Assembly (NCBI GenBank): GCA_031261715.1
Contig: JAISJB010000001.1
Span: 1 to 64,000 of the forward strand
Source: Endomicrobium sp.
Lineage (GTDB): Bacteria > Elusimicrobiota > Endomicrobiia > Endomicrobiales > Endomicrobiaceae
Direction of reading: 5' to 3'
DNA: 64,000 nt
Position 1 is the first letter of the stretch; every line of letters starts with the position of its first letter. The notes beneath the pieces were generated by a model. The model worked only from the letters and a program-made list of their open reading frames with translations, ran no database searches and was not told where the DNA came from. This document shows positions 11,385 to 23,434 of this stretch, one piece after another. Made by a program: the position numbers and the translations under genes.

Positions 11385-12251
11385 ATGACTGTAACAAATA
11401 GAAAATTATTTATTATTCTTGATGGTAATCTGTATATACATAGAACATATCATGCACTAAAACCTTTACATGTACAAGTTGGACATTATCAAGTTAGTGC
11501 TGTATATGGATTTTTTAAATTAATTTTTAAATTATTAAATATGTTCAAGCCTGATTATTTCTTAATATGTTTTGATTATCCAGCAAAATATTTTCGACAT
11601 GACATATTTCAAGATTATAAAAGTAATAGAAAGCCTTTAGAAAATTCACTTATTGATCAAATGAAAATTATAAGAGATGGAATAACTGCATTAAACATAA
11701 TGCAATTGGAAATAAAAGGTTATGAAGCTGATGATTTAATAGCAACAATAGTTAATCAAAATAGTTTGTACAATATTAAAATTATAGTTATATCAGGAGA
11801 TAAAGATATTTTACAATTAATTAATGATGATAGAGTCAAAGTTTGGGATGATGCTAAGCACATTATGTATTCTACTCAAGAAGTAAAAAGAAAATATGGA
11901 GTTACACCAAGACAATTAGTTGATGTATTATCATTAGCTGGCGATATTGTTGATAATATACCAGGCATTTATGGTATAGGCTTAAAAACTGCTATTAAAC
12001 TAATACAGCAATTTGGTACACTTGAAAATCTTTTTGACAACGTCAATTTTGTTAAAGGAAATTTAAATAAATTACTAATATTAGGTAAATATCAAGCAAT
12101 TCTTAGTAAAAGACTAATTAGATTAAATACAAATGTTCCATTACACTTCAGTCTAGCTAGTTGTGAAAAACAAAATATAGATATGAAAAAAGCGTATCCT
12201 TTTTTTAATAAATATAAACTAAATAGTTTTATTATAAAATATTGTTTATGA
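11385..12251 (+). CDS. 5'-3' exonuclease (PolA N-terminal domain only)
   Basis: DGNLYIHRTYHAL, YEADDLIATI, SGDKDILQL, DNIPGIYGIGLKTA motifs; stops at 288 aa, no polymerase domain. Confidence 0.92.
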   Translation: MTVTNRKLFIILDGNLYIHRTYHALKPLHVQVGHYQVSAVYGFFKLIFKLLNMFKPDYFLICFDYPAKYFRHDIFQDYKSNRKPLENSLIDQMKIIRDGITALNIMQLEIKGYEADDLIATIVNQNSLYNIKIIVISGDKDILQLINDDRVKVWDDAKHIMYSTQEVKRKYGVTPRQLVDVLSLAGDIVDNIPGIYGIGLKTAIKLIQQFGTLENLFDNVNFVKGNLNKLLILGKYQAILSKRLIRLNTNVPLHFSLASCEKQNIDMKKAYPFFNKYKLNSFIIKYCL

Positions 12252-12835
12252 TCATAGGGTTAACTGGCAGTATTGCTGTAGGGAAAACTACGACAGCACA
12301 ATATTTCAAAACACTTGGGTTATATGTTATAGATGCAGATAGAATTGCTCATGAACTAACTAAATTAGGTTCACCAGTTTTACATGAGATAGTACGTATA
12401 TTTGGTAAAGATATATTATATTACAATGGACAGCTTAATAGAAATAAACTTGCTACAATAATATTTTCAGATTATTCAATGAAAGTAAAACTTGAAAAAA
12501 TTATTCATAAATATGTAATGTTACGTATTCAAAATCTTATTACATACAATGTTCACAAATATAAACATATATTACTTGATGTTCCTTTATTATTCGAAAC
12601 AGGATTGCATAGATTGTGTGATTGTAATATTGTTGTATATACTTCTTATAATACTCAAATAGCACGTCTGAAATTAAGGAATAATTTTAACTATGTACAG
12701 ATCAAACAAAGACTTCTGGGCCAATGGTCTATAAAGTTTAAAATAAAACTTTCTGATTTTATAATAAGTAATATTGGCTCAAAAAAAGATTTAAAGACTA
12801 ATGTACAAAAATTGTATAGAATAATTGACGCTTAA
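12242..12835 (+). CDS. coaE: Dephospho-CoA kinase
   Basis: GLTGSIAVGKTT P-loop, DADRIAHEL, DVPLLFETG. Confidence 0.94.
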   Translation: MFMIIGLTGSIAVGKTTTAQYFKTLGLYVIDADRIAHELTKLGSPVLHEIVRIFGKDILYYNGQLNRNKLATIIFSDYSMKVKLEKIIHKYVMLRIQNLITYNVHKYKHILLDVPLLFETGLHRLCDCNIVVYTSYNTQIARLKLRNNFNYVQIKQRLLGQWSIKFKIKLSDFIISNIGSKKDLKTNVQKLYRIIDA

Positions 12836-13012
12836 AAAAAATAATACAAAATTGCGCATTGCTATATAGTTATAAAATTTCTAGGTTAACCTTCAAAAAA
12901 GCAAATCAAGGGGTATTAATTTTTTTCTTACAATATTAATAAAGGATATCATTGTTCTTAATTGTTATAAATCAAAGTCATTTCTTTGTAATTATTTCAT
13001 GGAGGCAAAAGT

Positions 13013-14287
13013 ATGGATGTATCTATGCTATCAAAACGTACAATGTCAGAACTTATAGAAATTGCTAAAAATCTTAAAATGGATGATTCTATTAGAGGTT
13101 TAAGAAAACAAGATTTAATAGCTAAAATTTTTGAAAATCAAGCTAAATTAAACAAATTAGTTTATGATGAAGGAGTGTTAGAAATTTTGCCAGATGGATT
13201 TGGTTTTTTACGCTCAACAGATTATAATTATTTACCAGGACCAGATGATATATATATCTCTCCTTCACAAATTAAAAAATTTATTTTAAGAAAAGGGGAC
13301 ACTGTATCAGGTTTTGTTAGACCACCTCAATCGCAACAAGAACGTTATTTTGCTTTATTACAAGTAAAATCAGTAAACGGACAAGAAGATCTTAATAGTA
13401 TTAGGACGCGTGCATTATTTGATAATTTAACACCATTATATCCTAATAATAAAATTATTCTTGAAACTCAAAAAGATGAAATATCAACACGAATTATAGA
13501 TATGTTTGTTCCAATAGGAAAAGGCCAAAGAGTTTTAATTAATGCTGCTCCTAGAACTGGTAAAACAATTTTATTACAGAAAATAGCTAATGCAATTACT
13601 ACAAATAATCCAGACGTGATTTTGATAGTATTATTAATAGATGAACGTCCTGAAGAAGTAACTGATATGCAACGATCTGTACAAGGAGAAGTTGTTTTTT
13701 CAACATTTGATGAACCATCAGAGAGGCATATACAAGTATCTGAAATGATTATAGAAAAAGCTAAAAGGATGGTTGAAAATAAAAAAGATGTAGTTATATT
13801 ATTAGATTCAATTACTAGATTAGCGAGAGCTTATAATACGGCAATCCCATCAAGTGGTAGAGTTTTATCTGGTGGTTTAGATTCAAACGCATTACAACGA
13901 CCTAAACGTTTTTTTGGAGCTGCAAGAAATATTGAAGAAGGTGGCAGTTTAACAGTGATAGGTACAGCTCTTGTTGAAACTGGAAGTAGAATGGACGATG
14001 TTATATTTGAAGAGTTTAAAGGAACTGGAAATTGTGAAATTTATCTAGATCGCAAACTTGCTGATAGGAGAATATTTCCTGCTATAGATCTTTTACGTTC
14101 AGGAACTAGAAAAGAAGAACTGCTTCTAAGTGAAGATGAAAAAAATAAAATGTGGATATTTAGAAAATGTATGACCTCTATGAATTCAATAGAAATTATG
14201 GAAGAATTATGTAAAAGATTACGCAATTCAAAATCTAACAAAGATTTTTTAAAGCAAATGGAACTATCTAGTATGGAAATATTATAA
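13013..14287 (+). CDS. rho: Transcription termination factor Rho
   Basis: Rho N-domain, APRTGKT P-loop, [21 protein letters not shown]. Confidence 0.97.
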   Translation: MDVSMLSKRTMSELIEIAKNLKMDDSIRGLRKQDLIAKIFENQAKLNKLVYDEGVLEILPDGFGFLRSTDYNYLPGPDDIYISPSQIKKFILRKGDTVSGFVRPPQSQQERYFALLQVKSVNGQEDLNSIRTRALFDNLTPLYPNNKIILETQKDEISTRIIDMFVPIGKGQRVLINAAPRTGKTILLQKIANAITTNNPDVILIVLLIDERPEEVTDMQRSVQGEVVFSTFDEPSERHIQVSEMIIEKAKRMVENKKDVVILLDSITRLARAYNTAIPSSGRVLSGGLDSNALQRPKRFFGAARNIEEGGSLTVIGTALVETGSRMDDVIFEEFKGTGNCEIYLDRKLADRRIFPAIDLLRSGTRKEELLLSEDEKNKMWIFRKCMTSMNSIEIMEELCKRLRNSKSNKDFLKQMELSSMEIL

Positions 14288-14353
14288 GAAGTACATTTGA
14301 CTAATTAATATAGATTTAACATAATGTCACTCATAGAAAGGAGAAAAATAGTA

Positions 14354-14575
14354 ATGAAAAGTAAAAGTCATCCTAATTATATTAGATGTTGTGTATCATG
14401 TGCATGTGGATATAAATTTGAAACGCTATCCACTAAAGATGTTATTAAAATAGAAATATGTTCGCATTGCCATCCATTTTTTTCTGGACAAAATAAACTG
14501 ATAGATACAGCAGGCAGAATAGAAAAATATAAAAATAGACTTAACAAAAAAACAAAATATATGAAAACTAAGTAA
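14354..14575 (+). CDS. rpmE: 50S ribosomal protein L31 (zinc-ligand form)
   Basis: MKSKSHPNYIRCCVSCACGYKF...CSHCHPFFSGQ; start after AAGGAG SD. Confidence 0.92.
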   Translation: MKSKSHPNYIRCCVSCACGYKFETLSTKDVIKIEICSHCHPFFSGQNKLIDTAGRIEKYKNRLNKKTKYMKTK

Positions 14576-14589
14576 AATAAGAAAAATGT

Positions 14590-15651
14590 ATGTCTACACT
14601 GTTAAAAACATTAGAAAATTTTAATATAAAATTTGAACGTATAAAAGAAGATTTAAATAAATGTTTTAGTAATGTTTGTTTAAATCATAACAATATAAAA
14701 TATAAAGAATTGACAAAAGAGTATTTAGAATTACGTCCATTTGCTGAAAAATATATTCAATATTGCAAACTGTTAAAAGACAAAGCTAATACTGAAGAAT
14801 TAAAACTATCAGATGATAATGATATAAAGAAGATAGCTACCATTGAATATGAAGAACTTCTTAATCAACAATTAAAAATAGAACAAGAAATAAAAAAATT
14901 ATTTATTAATACTGATACCAATATCAATAAAAATGTTATAGTTGAAATACGTGCTGGAACTGGAGGTTTAGAAGCCAGTTTATTTGTAGGGGATTTATAT
15001 AGAATGTATATAAAATTTATTGAAAGAAATAAATGGAAATATGAAGTACTGACATCAGTTTCTACTGGCCTAGGCGGATATAAAGAAGTTATTTTTGAAG
15101 TCAAAGGACACAATGTATGGAAATTTTTTAAATTTGAAAAAGGAGTACATAGAGTACAAAGAATCCCATTAACTGAAGCTACTGGTAGAGTGCATACATC
15201 AACAGTTACAGTAGCTGTATTACCAGAAGTTCAAAATATTGACATTGAAATAAAAACAGAAGATATACGTATTGACACATATAGAGCTTCAGGAGCAGGA
15301 GGACAACACGTAAATAAAACTGATTCTGCAATAAGAATTACACATATACCAACAGGCCTTGTAGTGACATGTCAAGATGAACGTAGTCAAATAAAAAACA
15401 AATCTAAAGCTTTAAAAATTTTACTTTCTAAACTTTATGCTAAACAAAATTTGGATACTGAACAAAAACTTTCACATGAAAGAAAACAACAAATAGGTGC
15501 AGGAAATAGAGCTGAAAAAATAAGAACATATAATTTTGCTCAAAATAGAGTTACAGATCATAGATTAAAATATACTATATACGGTATTGAGGATATTATG
15601 GATGGTAATTTATCTAAACTAATAAATAAATTAATTCAAAATGTTCAATAA
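14590..15651 (+). CDS. prfA: Peptide chain release factor 1
   Basis: GGQ in RASGAGGQHVNKTDSA; RVTDHR. Confidence 0.97.
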   Translation: MSTLLKTLENFNIKFERIKEDLNKCFSNVCLNHNNIKYKELTKEYLELRPFAEKYIQYCKLLKDKANTEELKLSDDNDIKKIATIEYEELLNQQLKIEQEIKKLFINTDTNINKNVIVEIRAGTGGLEASLFVGDLYRMYIKFIERNKWKYEVLTSVSTGLGGYKEVIFEVKGHNVWKFFKFEKGVHRVQRIPLTEATGRVHTSTVTVAVLPEVQNIDIEIKTEDIRIDTYRASGAGGQHVNKTDSAIRITHIPTGLVVTCQDERSQIKNKSKALKILLSKLYAKQNLDTEQKLSHERKQQIGAGNRAEKIRTYNFAQNRVTDHRLKYTIYGIEDIMDGNLSKLINKLIQNVQ

Positions 15652-16504
15652 TAACAAGGTTAATTATATATTAGAAACAGCTATTCACATATTACAAGCT
15701 GTTCTTCATTCTTATGATGAAGCAGTATCTGACGCTCACGTGTTATTATGTCATGTAATGAGAATTGAACGTTCTCAATTACTTTTATTACAAGATAAAC
15801 AACTGAGTACTAAGCAAGTAAATAAATATCAAGAATATATACTAAGACGGCTTCAATTGGAACCTGTTGCTTATATAGTAGGCTCTGTACAGTTTATGGG
15901 GTTAGAATTCAAAATTAATAACAACGTATTGATTCCAAGATGTGAAACTGAAATATTAGTTGAGACCGTTTTGCAAATTATAGACAAACAACAACTAATA
16001 TTAGATTTATGTACTGGGTCAGGATGTATAGCTGTCAGTTTAGCTAAATTAAAAAATATACATAATATTGTTGCTTCAGATATTAGCGAAGAGGCACTTG
16101 TATTAGCCAAACAAAATGCATACATTAATAATGTTATGAATAATATTCACTTTATTAAAAGTGATCTTTTTAATGATATAGTTAATACAAAATTTGATAT
16201 AATTATTTCAAATCCTCCATATGTTACAGAAACTGAATATAATGTATTAAAAGATAATTTAAAGTATGAACCTAAACATGCTTTAGTTGCATGTGATAAT
16301 GGTTTATTTTTTTACAAAAAAATAGCTAAATGTGCAATAAAATATTCAAATTCTACTTTTATATTAGTTGAATTAAATTCAAAAAATGTTCATAAAATTA
16401 AGGATATATTTGCATCATACAGTGCCTACACTAATATAGAAATTATTAATGATTATGCAGGATTACCAAGGATACTTAAGGCAAAAATAGAAAATACAAA
16501 TTAA
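15641..16504 (+). CDS. prmC: Release factor glutamine methyltransferase
   Basis: LIPRCETEILVE, LDLCTGSGCIAVSLA, ISNPPYV; follows prfA. Confidence 0.96.
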   Translation: MFNNNKVNYILETAIHILQAVLHSYDEAVSDAHVLLCHVMRIERSQLLLLQDKQLSTKQVNKYQEYILRRLQLEPVAYIVGSVQFMGLEFKINNNVLIPRCETEILVETVLQIIDKQQLILDLCTGSGCIAVSLAKLKNIHNIVASDISEEALVLAKQNAYINNVMNNIHFIKSDLFNDIVNTKFDIIISNPPYVTETEYNVLKDNLKYEPKHALVACDNGLFFYKKIAKCAIKYSNSTFILVELNSKNVHKIKDIFASYSAYTNIEIINDYAGLPRILKAKIENTN

Positions 16505-16511
16505 TAGCAGA

Positions 16512-17776
16512 ATGGATACAATAATAATAAATGGCGGGCAAAAATTAGTTGGTGAAGTTTGTATATCAGGATCAAAAAATTCAACTTTGCCTATTTTATT
16601 TTCTACATTATTAACAGACGATACTGTCATAATAACTAATGTTCCAGCACTCTTAGACATAGATATTGCAATTGCTTTTTTAAAGTATATAGGTAAAATA
16701 GTAGTTAAAGATGGACATACTGTAAGAATTTATTCGTATAATACAATATATAAATGTACACAACCTTATGAATTAGTTAGTAAAATGCGTGCAAGTATTT
16801 TAGTAATGGGCCCTTTATTAGCAAGAATGAAGAGGGTAAATATTTCTTCACCAGGAGGTTGCGCTATTGGAGCTAGGCCTATAGACATACATTTAGAAGC
16901 CTTTAGAATGTTAGGAGTTGACATATCTGTACATAATAACTACGTTAAAATGTTTGTAAAAAAGCAACTCAAAGGAACTACTATTAATTTTAAGTTTCCA
17001 AGTGTTGGTGCAACTGAAAACGTTTTACTTGCAGCTACACTTGCCCATGGGCAAACTACTATTATTAATGCTGCCTGTGAACCAGAAGTAACAGATTTAA
17101 TCAGTGTGTTAAATAAAATGGGGGCTAAAATACAAACCTATGGTAAAAATAAAATAATTATTCAAGGAGTGACTAAACTTCATGGTGTTATACATCACAT
17201 AATTCCTGATAGAGTTGAAGCAGCTACATATATTATTGCTGCTGCTATAACAAAGGGAGAAGTTTTATTAAAAAAAGTAATACCGTCTCATTTAAGAATT
17301 GTTAATAGTAAACTAAAAGCTAGTGGTTTATATATCAAAGAAACTAATACAACAATTTTAGCTAAATGGGTTAAAAACTTACATCCTCAAAATATATCAA
17401 CGAATGTATATCCTGGATTTCCTACTGACATTCAAGCTCAATGGATGACTTTAATGTGTTTACTAGAAGGAACATCATACATAGAAGAAACCGTGTTTGA
17501 AAATAGATTCTTACATGTTCAAGAACTAAAAAAATTTGGTGCTAATATTTTAATAAATGACAGAATAGTAAAAATACAAGGTGTAAAAAAATTTATTGGA
17601 ACAGCAGTACAAATTTCAGATTTAAGAGCTGGAGCTGCTTTAATACTTGCAGGCTTAGTTGCTGAAGGACAAACTATTTTATCAAGTATACATCATTTGG
17701 ATAGAGGATATGATTCAATTGAAAATAAACTTAGAAAATTAAATGCAAATATAATCAGAATACAAGATAAAAAATG

Positions 17777-17795
<19 letters not shown>
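16512..17795 (+). CDS. murA: UDP-N-acetylglucosamine 1-carboxyvinyltransferase
   Basis: SGSKNSTLPI, SSPGGCAIGARPIDIHL catalytic Cys, DLRAGAALILAGL. Confidence 0.97.
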
Positions 17796-17848
<53 letters not shown>

Positions 17849-17859
17849 TTAACCGTAAC

Positions 17860-18498
17860 TCATATTTTATTATAGTATTTGCATATTTGCAAGATAGGAC
17901 ATATTATATGATTACTTTTTCTTGCTGTGCATATATTTTTACCTAAATTTTGTATTAAAAAAGAAAAATTACTCCAGTATTGCCTAGGTATAATTTTTAT
18001 TAAATCTTGTTCTATGTTAAAAGGATTGTGATGAGTTGTTAGTTGTAATAATTGTGCAATTCTTATAACATGAGTATCAACCGCTATCCCATCATATATG
18101 TTAAATCCTATATTTAATATAATGTTAGCAGTTTTTCTACCTACACCAGGTAATGTAAGTAATTTATCAAATGTTTTAGGAATTGTACCATTAAATTTAT
18201 ATATTATTAATTTTGCTGAAGAAATAATGTTTCTGGTTTTAGTTCTATATAATCCTACTGATTTAATATAATGCTCAAATTCATATGCATTAGCATTAGC
18301 ATAATCTGCAATAGTTCTATATTGTAAAAAAAGATGTTTAGTTATTTTATTAACTCTAGTATCTGTACATCTTGCAGATAGTATTGTTGCTACGAGCAAT
18401 TCAAATGTCGATGAAAATACTAATGGATATTTAGCTTTACCAAAACGTTTATGTAAAAGTTTAACCATTTCTATTACATATTCTTGTATTTTTTTCAT
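17860..18498 (-). CDS. nth: Endonuclease III
   Basis: LPGVGRKTANIILN and VDTHVIRI HhH-GPD; C-terminal Fe-S loop present but altered. Confidence 0.93.
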   Translation of the reverse strand: MKKIQEYVIEMVKLLHKRFGKAKYPLVFSSTFELLVATILSARCTDTRVNKITKHLFLQYRTIADYANANAYEFEHYIKSVGLYRTKTRNIISSAKLIIYKFNGTIPKTFDKLLTLPGVGRKTANIILNIGFNIYDGIAVDTHVIRIAQLLQLTTHHNPFNIEQDLIKIIPRQYWSNFSFLIQNLGKNICTARKSNHIICPILQICKYYNKI

Positions 18499-18511
18499 TT
18501 ATCCATACAAT

Positions 18512-18540
18512 TTGACTTAGCAAAATTAAAATTATATACT
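18512..18540 (+). promoter_or_regulatory. Sigma70-type promoter upstream of rsmI-argC-argJ
   Basis: TTGACT (18512-18517) - 17 bp - TATACT (18535-18540). Confidence 0.6.
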
Positions 18541-18593
18541 AACTATGATAATATAAAAAAGTTATATATAGTTGCAAGAGAGATAATTTATAA

Positions 18594-19283
18594 ATGGATG
18601 GGATGTTGTATATAGTTCCTACTCCAATTGGAAATCTTGAAGATATTACCTTACGAGCTTTAAAAATATTAAGACAATGTAATGTAATAGCTTGTGAGAA
18701 TATTAAACATAGTTTAAAATTGTTATCATATTTTAATATATCTAAAACTTTGATACATTATTGTTCTTATAATGAGTACAGTCAATCTAATAAAATAATT
18801 GCTTTGTTGCGTAATGGACAACATGTTGCTCTTATATCTAATGCAGGAACTCCAGCAATATCAGATCCAGGGTATGTTTTAATAAAGAAAGTTATTGAAA
18901 ATAATATGACATTTGAAGTATTACCTGGAGTTAGTGCCTTTGTTACAGCACTAGTAGGCTCCGGTTTACCATTGAAGAGTTTTATTTTTTGTGGATTTTT
19001 AAAAAGACAAAATAGCAAAGTTAAAAAAGAATTGTATAAGTTGAAACTCTTAGATAAAACGATTATAATTTATGAATCATCACATAGAATTGTTAAAACT
19101 ATTTTATTGTGCAAAGAAATTTTTGGAGATGATACTTTGATATGTGTTGCTAGAGAATTGACAAAAAAATTTGAAGAATTTATAAGAGGGACCATAGATC
19201 AAGTTATAGATGTAATTCAAAAAAAAAGAAGTTTGCTTGGTGAATTTGTTATTTTAATATATAACTGTGGAGAAAAAGTATAA
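18594..19283 (+). CDS. rsmI: 16S rRNA (cytidine1402-2'-O)-methyltransferase
   Basis: [37 protein letters not shown]. Confidence 0.96.
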   Translation: MDGMLYIVPTPIGNLEDITLRALKILRQCNVIACENIKHSLKLLSYFNISKTLIHYCSYNEYSQSNKIIALLRNGQHVALISNAGTPAISDPGYVLIKKVIENNMTFEVLPGVSAFVTALVGSGLPLKSFIFCGFLKRQNSKVKKELYKLKLLDKTIIIYESSHRIVKTILLCKEIFGDDTLICVARELTKKFEEFIRGTIDQVIDVIQKKRSLLGEFVILIYNCGEKV

Positions 19284-20305
19284 TGATTAGAGTTGGTATT
19301 ATTGGAATTACAGGATATACAGGTGAAGAACTACTACGTATACTTAGTAAGCATACAAATGTAAAAATAACTGGACTGTACGCGAGAAAATCTTTTATTG
19401 GTCAAGATATAAAAAAACTATACCCTTGTTGTAACAATCTAAATTTGACAATTGAATCACTTAATCTTGATCAAGTTAGTGCAAAAAGCGATGTTGTATT
19501 TTTAGCTCTTCCACATGCTGTTGCTTTAAATATTGTTCCTACCCTTTTTAATCGTAGAGTTAAAATTATAGATTTATCTGCAGATTTTAGATTACATAAT
19601 CAATATATTTATGAACAATGGTATAAAGTTACTCATACTGCTACACAATATCTTGAGAAAGCAGTATATGGTTTATCTGAATTATACTATGATCAAATCA
19701 AACAAGCTACTCTTATAGCTAATCCAGGCTGTTATCCTACGTCAATTATTTTAGGGTGTGCTCCTGTTATAAAAAATAATTTAATTGATTTAGATGAAAT
19801 CATTATAGATGCCAAAAGTGGAATATCAGGAGCTGGGAGAAAGAATGCACAAACTTATTTAAAAACAGAATCGCAAAATTTTAAATCTTATAATATAGCT
19901 GGACAACATAGACATATACCTGAAATAGAACAAGAGTTATCAATGTTGGCAAAAGGAAGAAATATTACTATTAACTTTACTCCACATATTATTCCAATTG
20001 AACGTGGGATGCTATCAACTATTTATATGAATCTTAAGAATAATGTAAAAAAATACATGATACTTGAAAAATATCAAGAATTCTATTCAAAGAGTTCGTT
20101 TATTAAAATAAACGATACTTCATTGCCAGAAACTAAGGATGTTCTAAATACAAATTTTTGTAAAATAGGCTTCAAGATTGATTATAGAACGAAAAAACTT
20201 ATTATTATTTCTGTTATAGATAATTTAATGAAGGGTGCGTCTGGCCAAGCAGTACAAAATATGAACATTATGTTTGGATTAAAAGAGACAACTGGATTGT
20301 TATAA
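19283..20305 (+). CDS. argC: N-acetyl-gamma-glutamyl-phosphate reductase
   Basis: [32 protein letters not shown]. Confidence 0.96.
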   Translation: MIRVGIIGITGYTGEELLRILSKHTNVKITGLYARKSFIGQDIKKLYPCCNNLNLTIESLNLDQVSAKSDVVFLALPHAVALNIVPTLFNRRVKIIDLSADFRLHNQYIYEQWYKVTHTATQYLEKAVYGLSELYYDQIKQATLIANPGCYPTSIILGCAPVIKNNLIDLDEIIIDAKSGISGAGRKNAQTYLKTESQNFKSYNIAGQHRHIPEIEQELSMLAKGRNITINFTPHIIPIERGMLSTIYMNLKNNVKKYMILEKYQEFYSKSSFIKINDTSLPETKDVLNTNFCKIGFKIDYRTKKLIIISVIDNLMKGASGQAVQNMNIMFGLKETTGLL

Positions 20306-20339
20306 GATAAGTACTTGTAGAGATGGAGGAATAAATTCT

Positions 20340-21545
20340 GTGTTACCAAAAGGTTTCAAAGTAGGTGGTATGCATGTTGGCATTTCTAATAAAAAAGCTA
20401 GTAAACTTGATTTGTCTCTTTTTATTTCTGAATGCCCTGCTAGTGTTGCCGGTGTATTTACAAGGAATATAGTTAAAGCAGCTCCAATTATTGTCAGCAT
20501 AAAACGATTACAACATATTAAAAAATGTTATGGTATTGTAGCAAATTCTGGATGTGCTAATGCATGTACAGGTATAAGAGGAATTAAAACCGCTGAATAT
20601 ATTTGTGCTGTTGTGGAGAATTCTTTAAAATTAAAAAGTGAGACTATCTTATGTGCTTCAACTGGTATTATAGGGAAACAAATCACACTTAATAAAAAAA
20701 TATTTGAAAAGAATATTAGTGATATTGTTAATAACGGTCTTGGTAGGTCAGCAAAGAATGAAGAAAATGCTGTTTTTGGGATAATGACGACAGATACTTT
20801 TATAAAAAAAATTAGTAAAAGTATTGTTATTGACAATAGAAAAGTTGTAATATGGGGATGTGTTAAAGGCTCAGGCATGATACATCCTGATTTGATAGGG
20901 TTTCATGCAACAATGCTTTCATTTATACTAACTGATCTGAATATAAATAATACAACTTTACAAACAATATTAAACGAGTCCATAGATAGCTCTTTTAACA
21001 ACATATCAATTGACGGAGACACATCTACAAATGATTCTATTATAGTCTTAGCGAATGGAAAAAGCAATGTAACATTATCATCACAAATAGATATTAAGAA
21101 TTTTATAGATGCTTTTAATGAAGTAACTATAGAGTTAGCTAAGTTAATTGTTAAAGATGGAGAAGGTGCAACTAAATTTGTTGAACTTGAAGTTAAGAAT
21201 ACTAAGACTAAAAATGATGCAAAGAAAATTGCATCAACTGTGGCTACATCTCCACTGTTTAAAACTGCTCTTTTTGGGTCTGATTTAAATTGGGGAAGAA
21301 TTATAGCAGCAATTGGAAGATCTGGTGTTAATTTTAATATAAATAAAATAGATATATATGTTGCTGATCTTCAAATATTAAAAAATGGAAAAGTAGTAAA
21401 ATTTTCTAATAATACTGCTAAAACACTATTACTTAAAAAAGAAATTAAATTTATAATTGATTTCAAAGAAGGCTCAGCAAGCATCAAATATTATACATGT
21501 GATTTCTCATATAATTATGTGAAAATTAATAGTGAATATAACTAG
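20340..21545 (+). CDS. argJ: Bifunctional glutamate N-acetyltransferase/amino-acid acetyltransferase
   Basis: GVFTRN, NSGCANACTG, KDGEGATKFVE autocleavage context; GTG start. Confidence 0.95.
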   Translation: MLPKGFKVGGMHVGISNKKASKLDLSLFISECPASVAGVFTRNIVKAAPIIVSIKRLQHIKKCYGIVANSGCANACTGIRGIKTAEYICAVVENSLKLKSETILCASTGIIGKQITLNKKIFEKNISDIVNNGLGRSAKNEENAVFGIMTTDTFIKKISKSIVIDNRKVVIWGCVKGSGMIHPDLIGFHATMLSFILTDLNINNTTLQTILNESIDSSFNNISIDGDTSTNDSIIVLANGKSNVTLSSQIDIKNFIDAFNEVTIELAKLIVKDGEGATKFVELEVKNTKTKNDAKKIASTVATSPLFKTALFGSDLNWGRIIAAIGRSGVNFNINKIDIYVADLQILKNGKVVKFSNNTAKTLLLKKEIKFIIDFKEGSASIKYYTCDFSYNYVKINSEYN

Positions 21546-21560
21546 GAAGTACATTTTTTT

Positions 21561-22166
21561 ATGATAATTTCTTCTAAAAATATATTTGTATATAAAACAA
21601 CAGCTAACATAATACTTAATGGAGGTATAGCTATAATTCCAACAGATACAGTATATGGTTTTGCTGTTAATGCATTTAATTTAAAATCACAAAAACAAGT
21701 ATATATAATAAAAAAGCGACACTATGGCAAGCCACTGATACTAATGACGTATAATATTCGTATGGCAGAAATCTTTGTTAATATTTCTGCTACAGCACTT
21801 AAACTAGCAACAAAGTTTTGGCCTGGACAACTAACATTGATCTTGCCAACAACCAAATTAGGAAAGATCTTATCTGGTGGTAGAGATAATTTAGGATTAC
21901 GTATTCCAAATAATAGTTTTATATTAACTTTATTAAAAGAAATAAAAGTACCTATTTTTACAACATCTGTAAACATTTCAAATGAACAAAGTGCAAAATG
22001 TATATCTGAAGTATTAAAATTCAGAAAGTACGTTGATGTTATCATTGATGGTGGAAAGTGCAAATTTTCTAATGAATCTACTATTATAGATGCAGTGCAT
22101 TTTCCATACATTATAGTACGCAAAGGTTGTTTACCTGTTACTAATATATTAAATTGTATATCATAG
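21561..22166 (+). CDS. tsaC: L-threonylcarbamoyladenylate synthase (Sua5/YciO/YrdC family)
   Basis: IPTDTVYGFAVNA, KKRHYGKPLIL, TSVNIS. Confidence 0.9.
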   Translation: MIISSKNIFVYKTTANIILNGGIAIIPTDTVYGFAVNAFNLKSQKQVYIIKKRHYGKPLILMTYNIRMAEIFVNISATALKLATKFWPGQLTLILPTTKLGKILSGGRDNLGLRIPNNSFILTLLKEIKVPIFTTSVNISNEQSAKCISEVLKFRKYVDVIIDGGKCKFSNESTIIDAVHFPYIIVRKGCLPVTNILNCIS

Positions 22167-22183
22167 AGGAGATTAAATAAATA

Positions 22184-23434
22184 ATGAACAATTTAAAAAA
22201 AACTGATTATAAAGTTTATAATGCTTTAGTAAATGAACTACAAAGACAGAGAAATACTATAGAGCTTATTGCTTCTGAAAATATAGCATCTCAAGCAATT
22301 ATGGAAGCCCAGGGTTCATGTTTAACAAATAAGTACGCTGAGGGATATCCTGGTCATAGATATTATGGAGGTTGTGAATTTGTTGATGTTATAGAAAATA
22401 TAGCTATTGAAAGAGCTAAAAAACTTTTTAAAGCTGATTATGCTAATGTACAACCTCATTCTGGAGCTCAAGCTAATTTTGCTGTGCAACTAGCTCTTTT
22501 ACATCCAGGAGATATTGTTATGGGTCTTAATTTATCACATGGCGGCCACTTAACACACGGAAGTCCTTACAATGTTTCTGGTAAATGGTTTAAGATTATA
22601 CCTTATGGTGTAGATATGAAAACAGGTTTAATAGATTACGATAATCTTGAAGCGCTTGCTTTAAAACATAAACCAAAAATGATAATTAGTGGAGGTAGCG
22701 CTTATTCAAGAATATGGCAATGGGATAAAATTAATGCAATTGCAAAAAAAGTTGGAGCATATCATATAGCAGATATTGCACATTATGCAGGTTTAATTGC
22801 AACTAATTTATACCCTTCGCCAATAAACTATGCTGATGTTGTAACAACAACAACACATAAAACTTTACGTGGACCTCGTGGTGGACTCATATTAACTAAT
22901 ATTAAAGAACTTGCAAAACGTATTAACTCTGCTGTCTTTCCTGGGGAACAAGGTGGCCCTTTAATGCATGTAATAGCAGCAAAAAGTGTAGCTTTAGGTG
23001 AAGCTATGCAAAATGAATTTAAGATTTATCAGGAACAAGTACTATCAAATTCAAAAACTCTAGCAAAAATAATTGCATCTGAAGGTTTAACAATAGTATC
23101 TGGTGGTACAGATTCACATATGTTTCTAGTCGATTTGAGATCTATTAATGTTAAAGGAAAAGAAGCACAAGATTGTTTAGAACATGCAGGTATCACACTT
23201 AATAAAAACACTATACCTTATGATCCAGAAAAAGCATCCATAACATCAGGTATTAGAATTGGTTCTGCTGCAGTAACAACGCGAGGAATGAAAACATTAG
23301 AAATGATACAAATTTCAAAAGCTATAGTAAATGTATTAAAAAATATTAACAATGTAAATATCATTCAAAAAGTAAGACAAGAAATGTTAACTTTGTGTGT
23401 CAAGTTTCCTTTATATGAGCATTTAATTTATTAA
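22184..23434 (+). CDS. glyA: Serine hydroxymethyltransferase
   Basis: [40 protein letters not shown]. Confidence 0.98.
   Translation: MNNLKKTDYKVYNALVNELQRQRNTIELIASENIASQAIMEAQGSCLTNKYAEGYPGHRYYGGCEFVDVIENIAIERAKKLFKADYANVQPHSGAQANFAVQLALLHPGDIVMGLNLSHGGHLTHGSPYNVSGKWFKIIPYGVDMKTGLIDYDNLEALALKHKPKMIISGGSAYSRIWQWDKINAIAKKVGAYHIADIAHYAGLIATNLYPSPINYADVVTTTTHKTLRGPRGGLILTNIKELAKRINSAVFPGEQGGPLMHVIAAKSVALGEAMQNEFKIYQEQVLSNSKTLAKIIASEGLTIVSGGTDSHMFLVDLRSINVKGKEAQDCLEHAGITLNKNTIPYDPEKASITSGIRIGSAAVTTRGMKTLEMIQISKAIVNVLKNINNVNIIQKVRQEMLTLCVKFPLYEHLIY

Noticed and set aside
12836-13012. 177-bp region upstream of rho as a riboswitch or attenuator
   Set aside because: Only short AT-rich inverted repeats; no recognisable riboswitch core. 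Could be an ordinary long 5' UTR with Rho autoregulation, but sequence alone does not show it.
20528-20878. Antisense ORF of 116 aa within argJ (and similar antisense ORFs, e.g. 21722-22123, 29144-29395, 29432-29686, 53924-54205)
   Set aside because: Lie opposite well-conserved genes; hydrophobic or repetitive translation is a by-product of AT-rich codon usage and hexapeptide repeats, no SD or homology.
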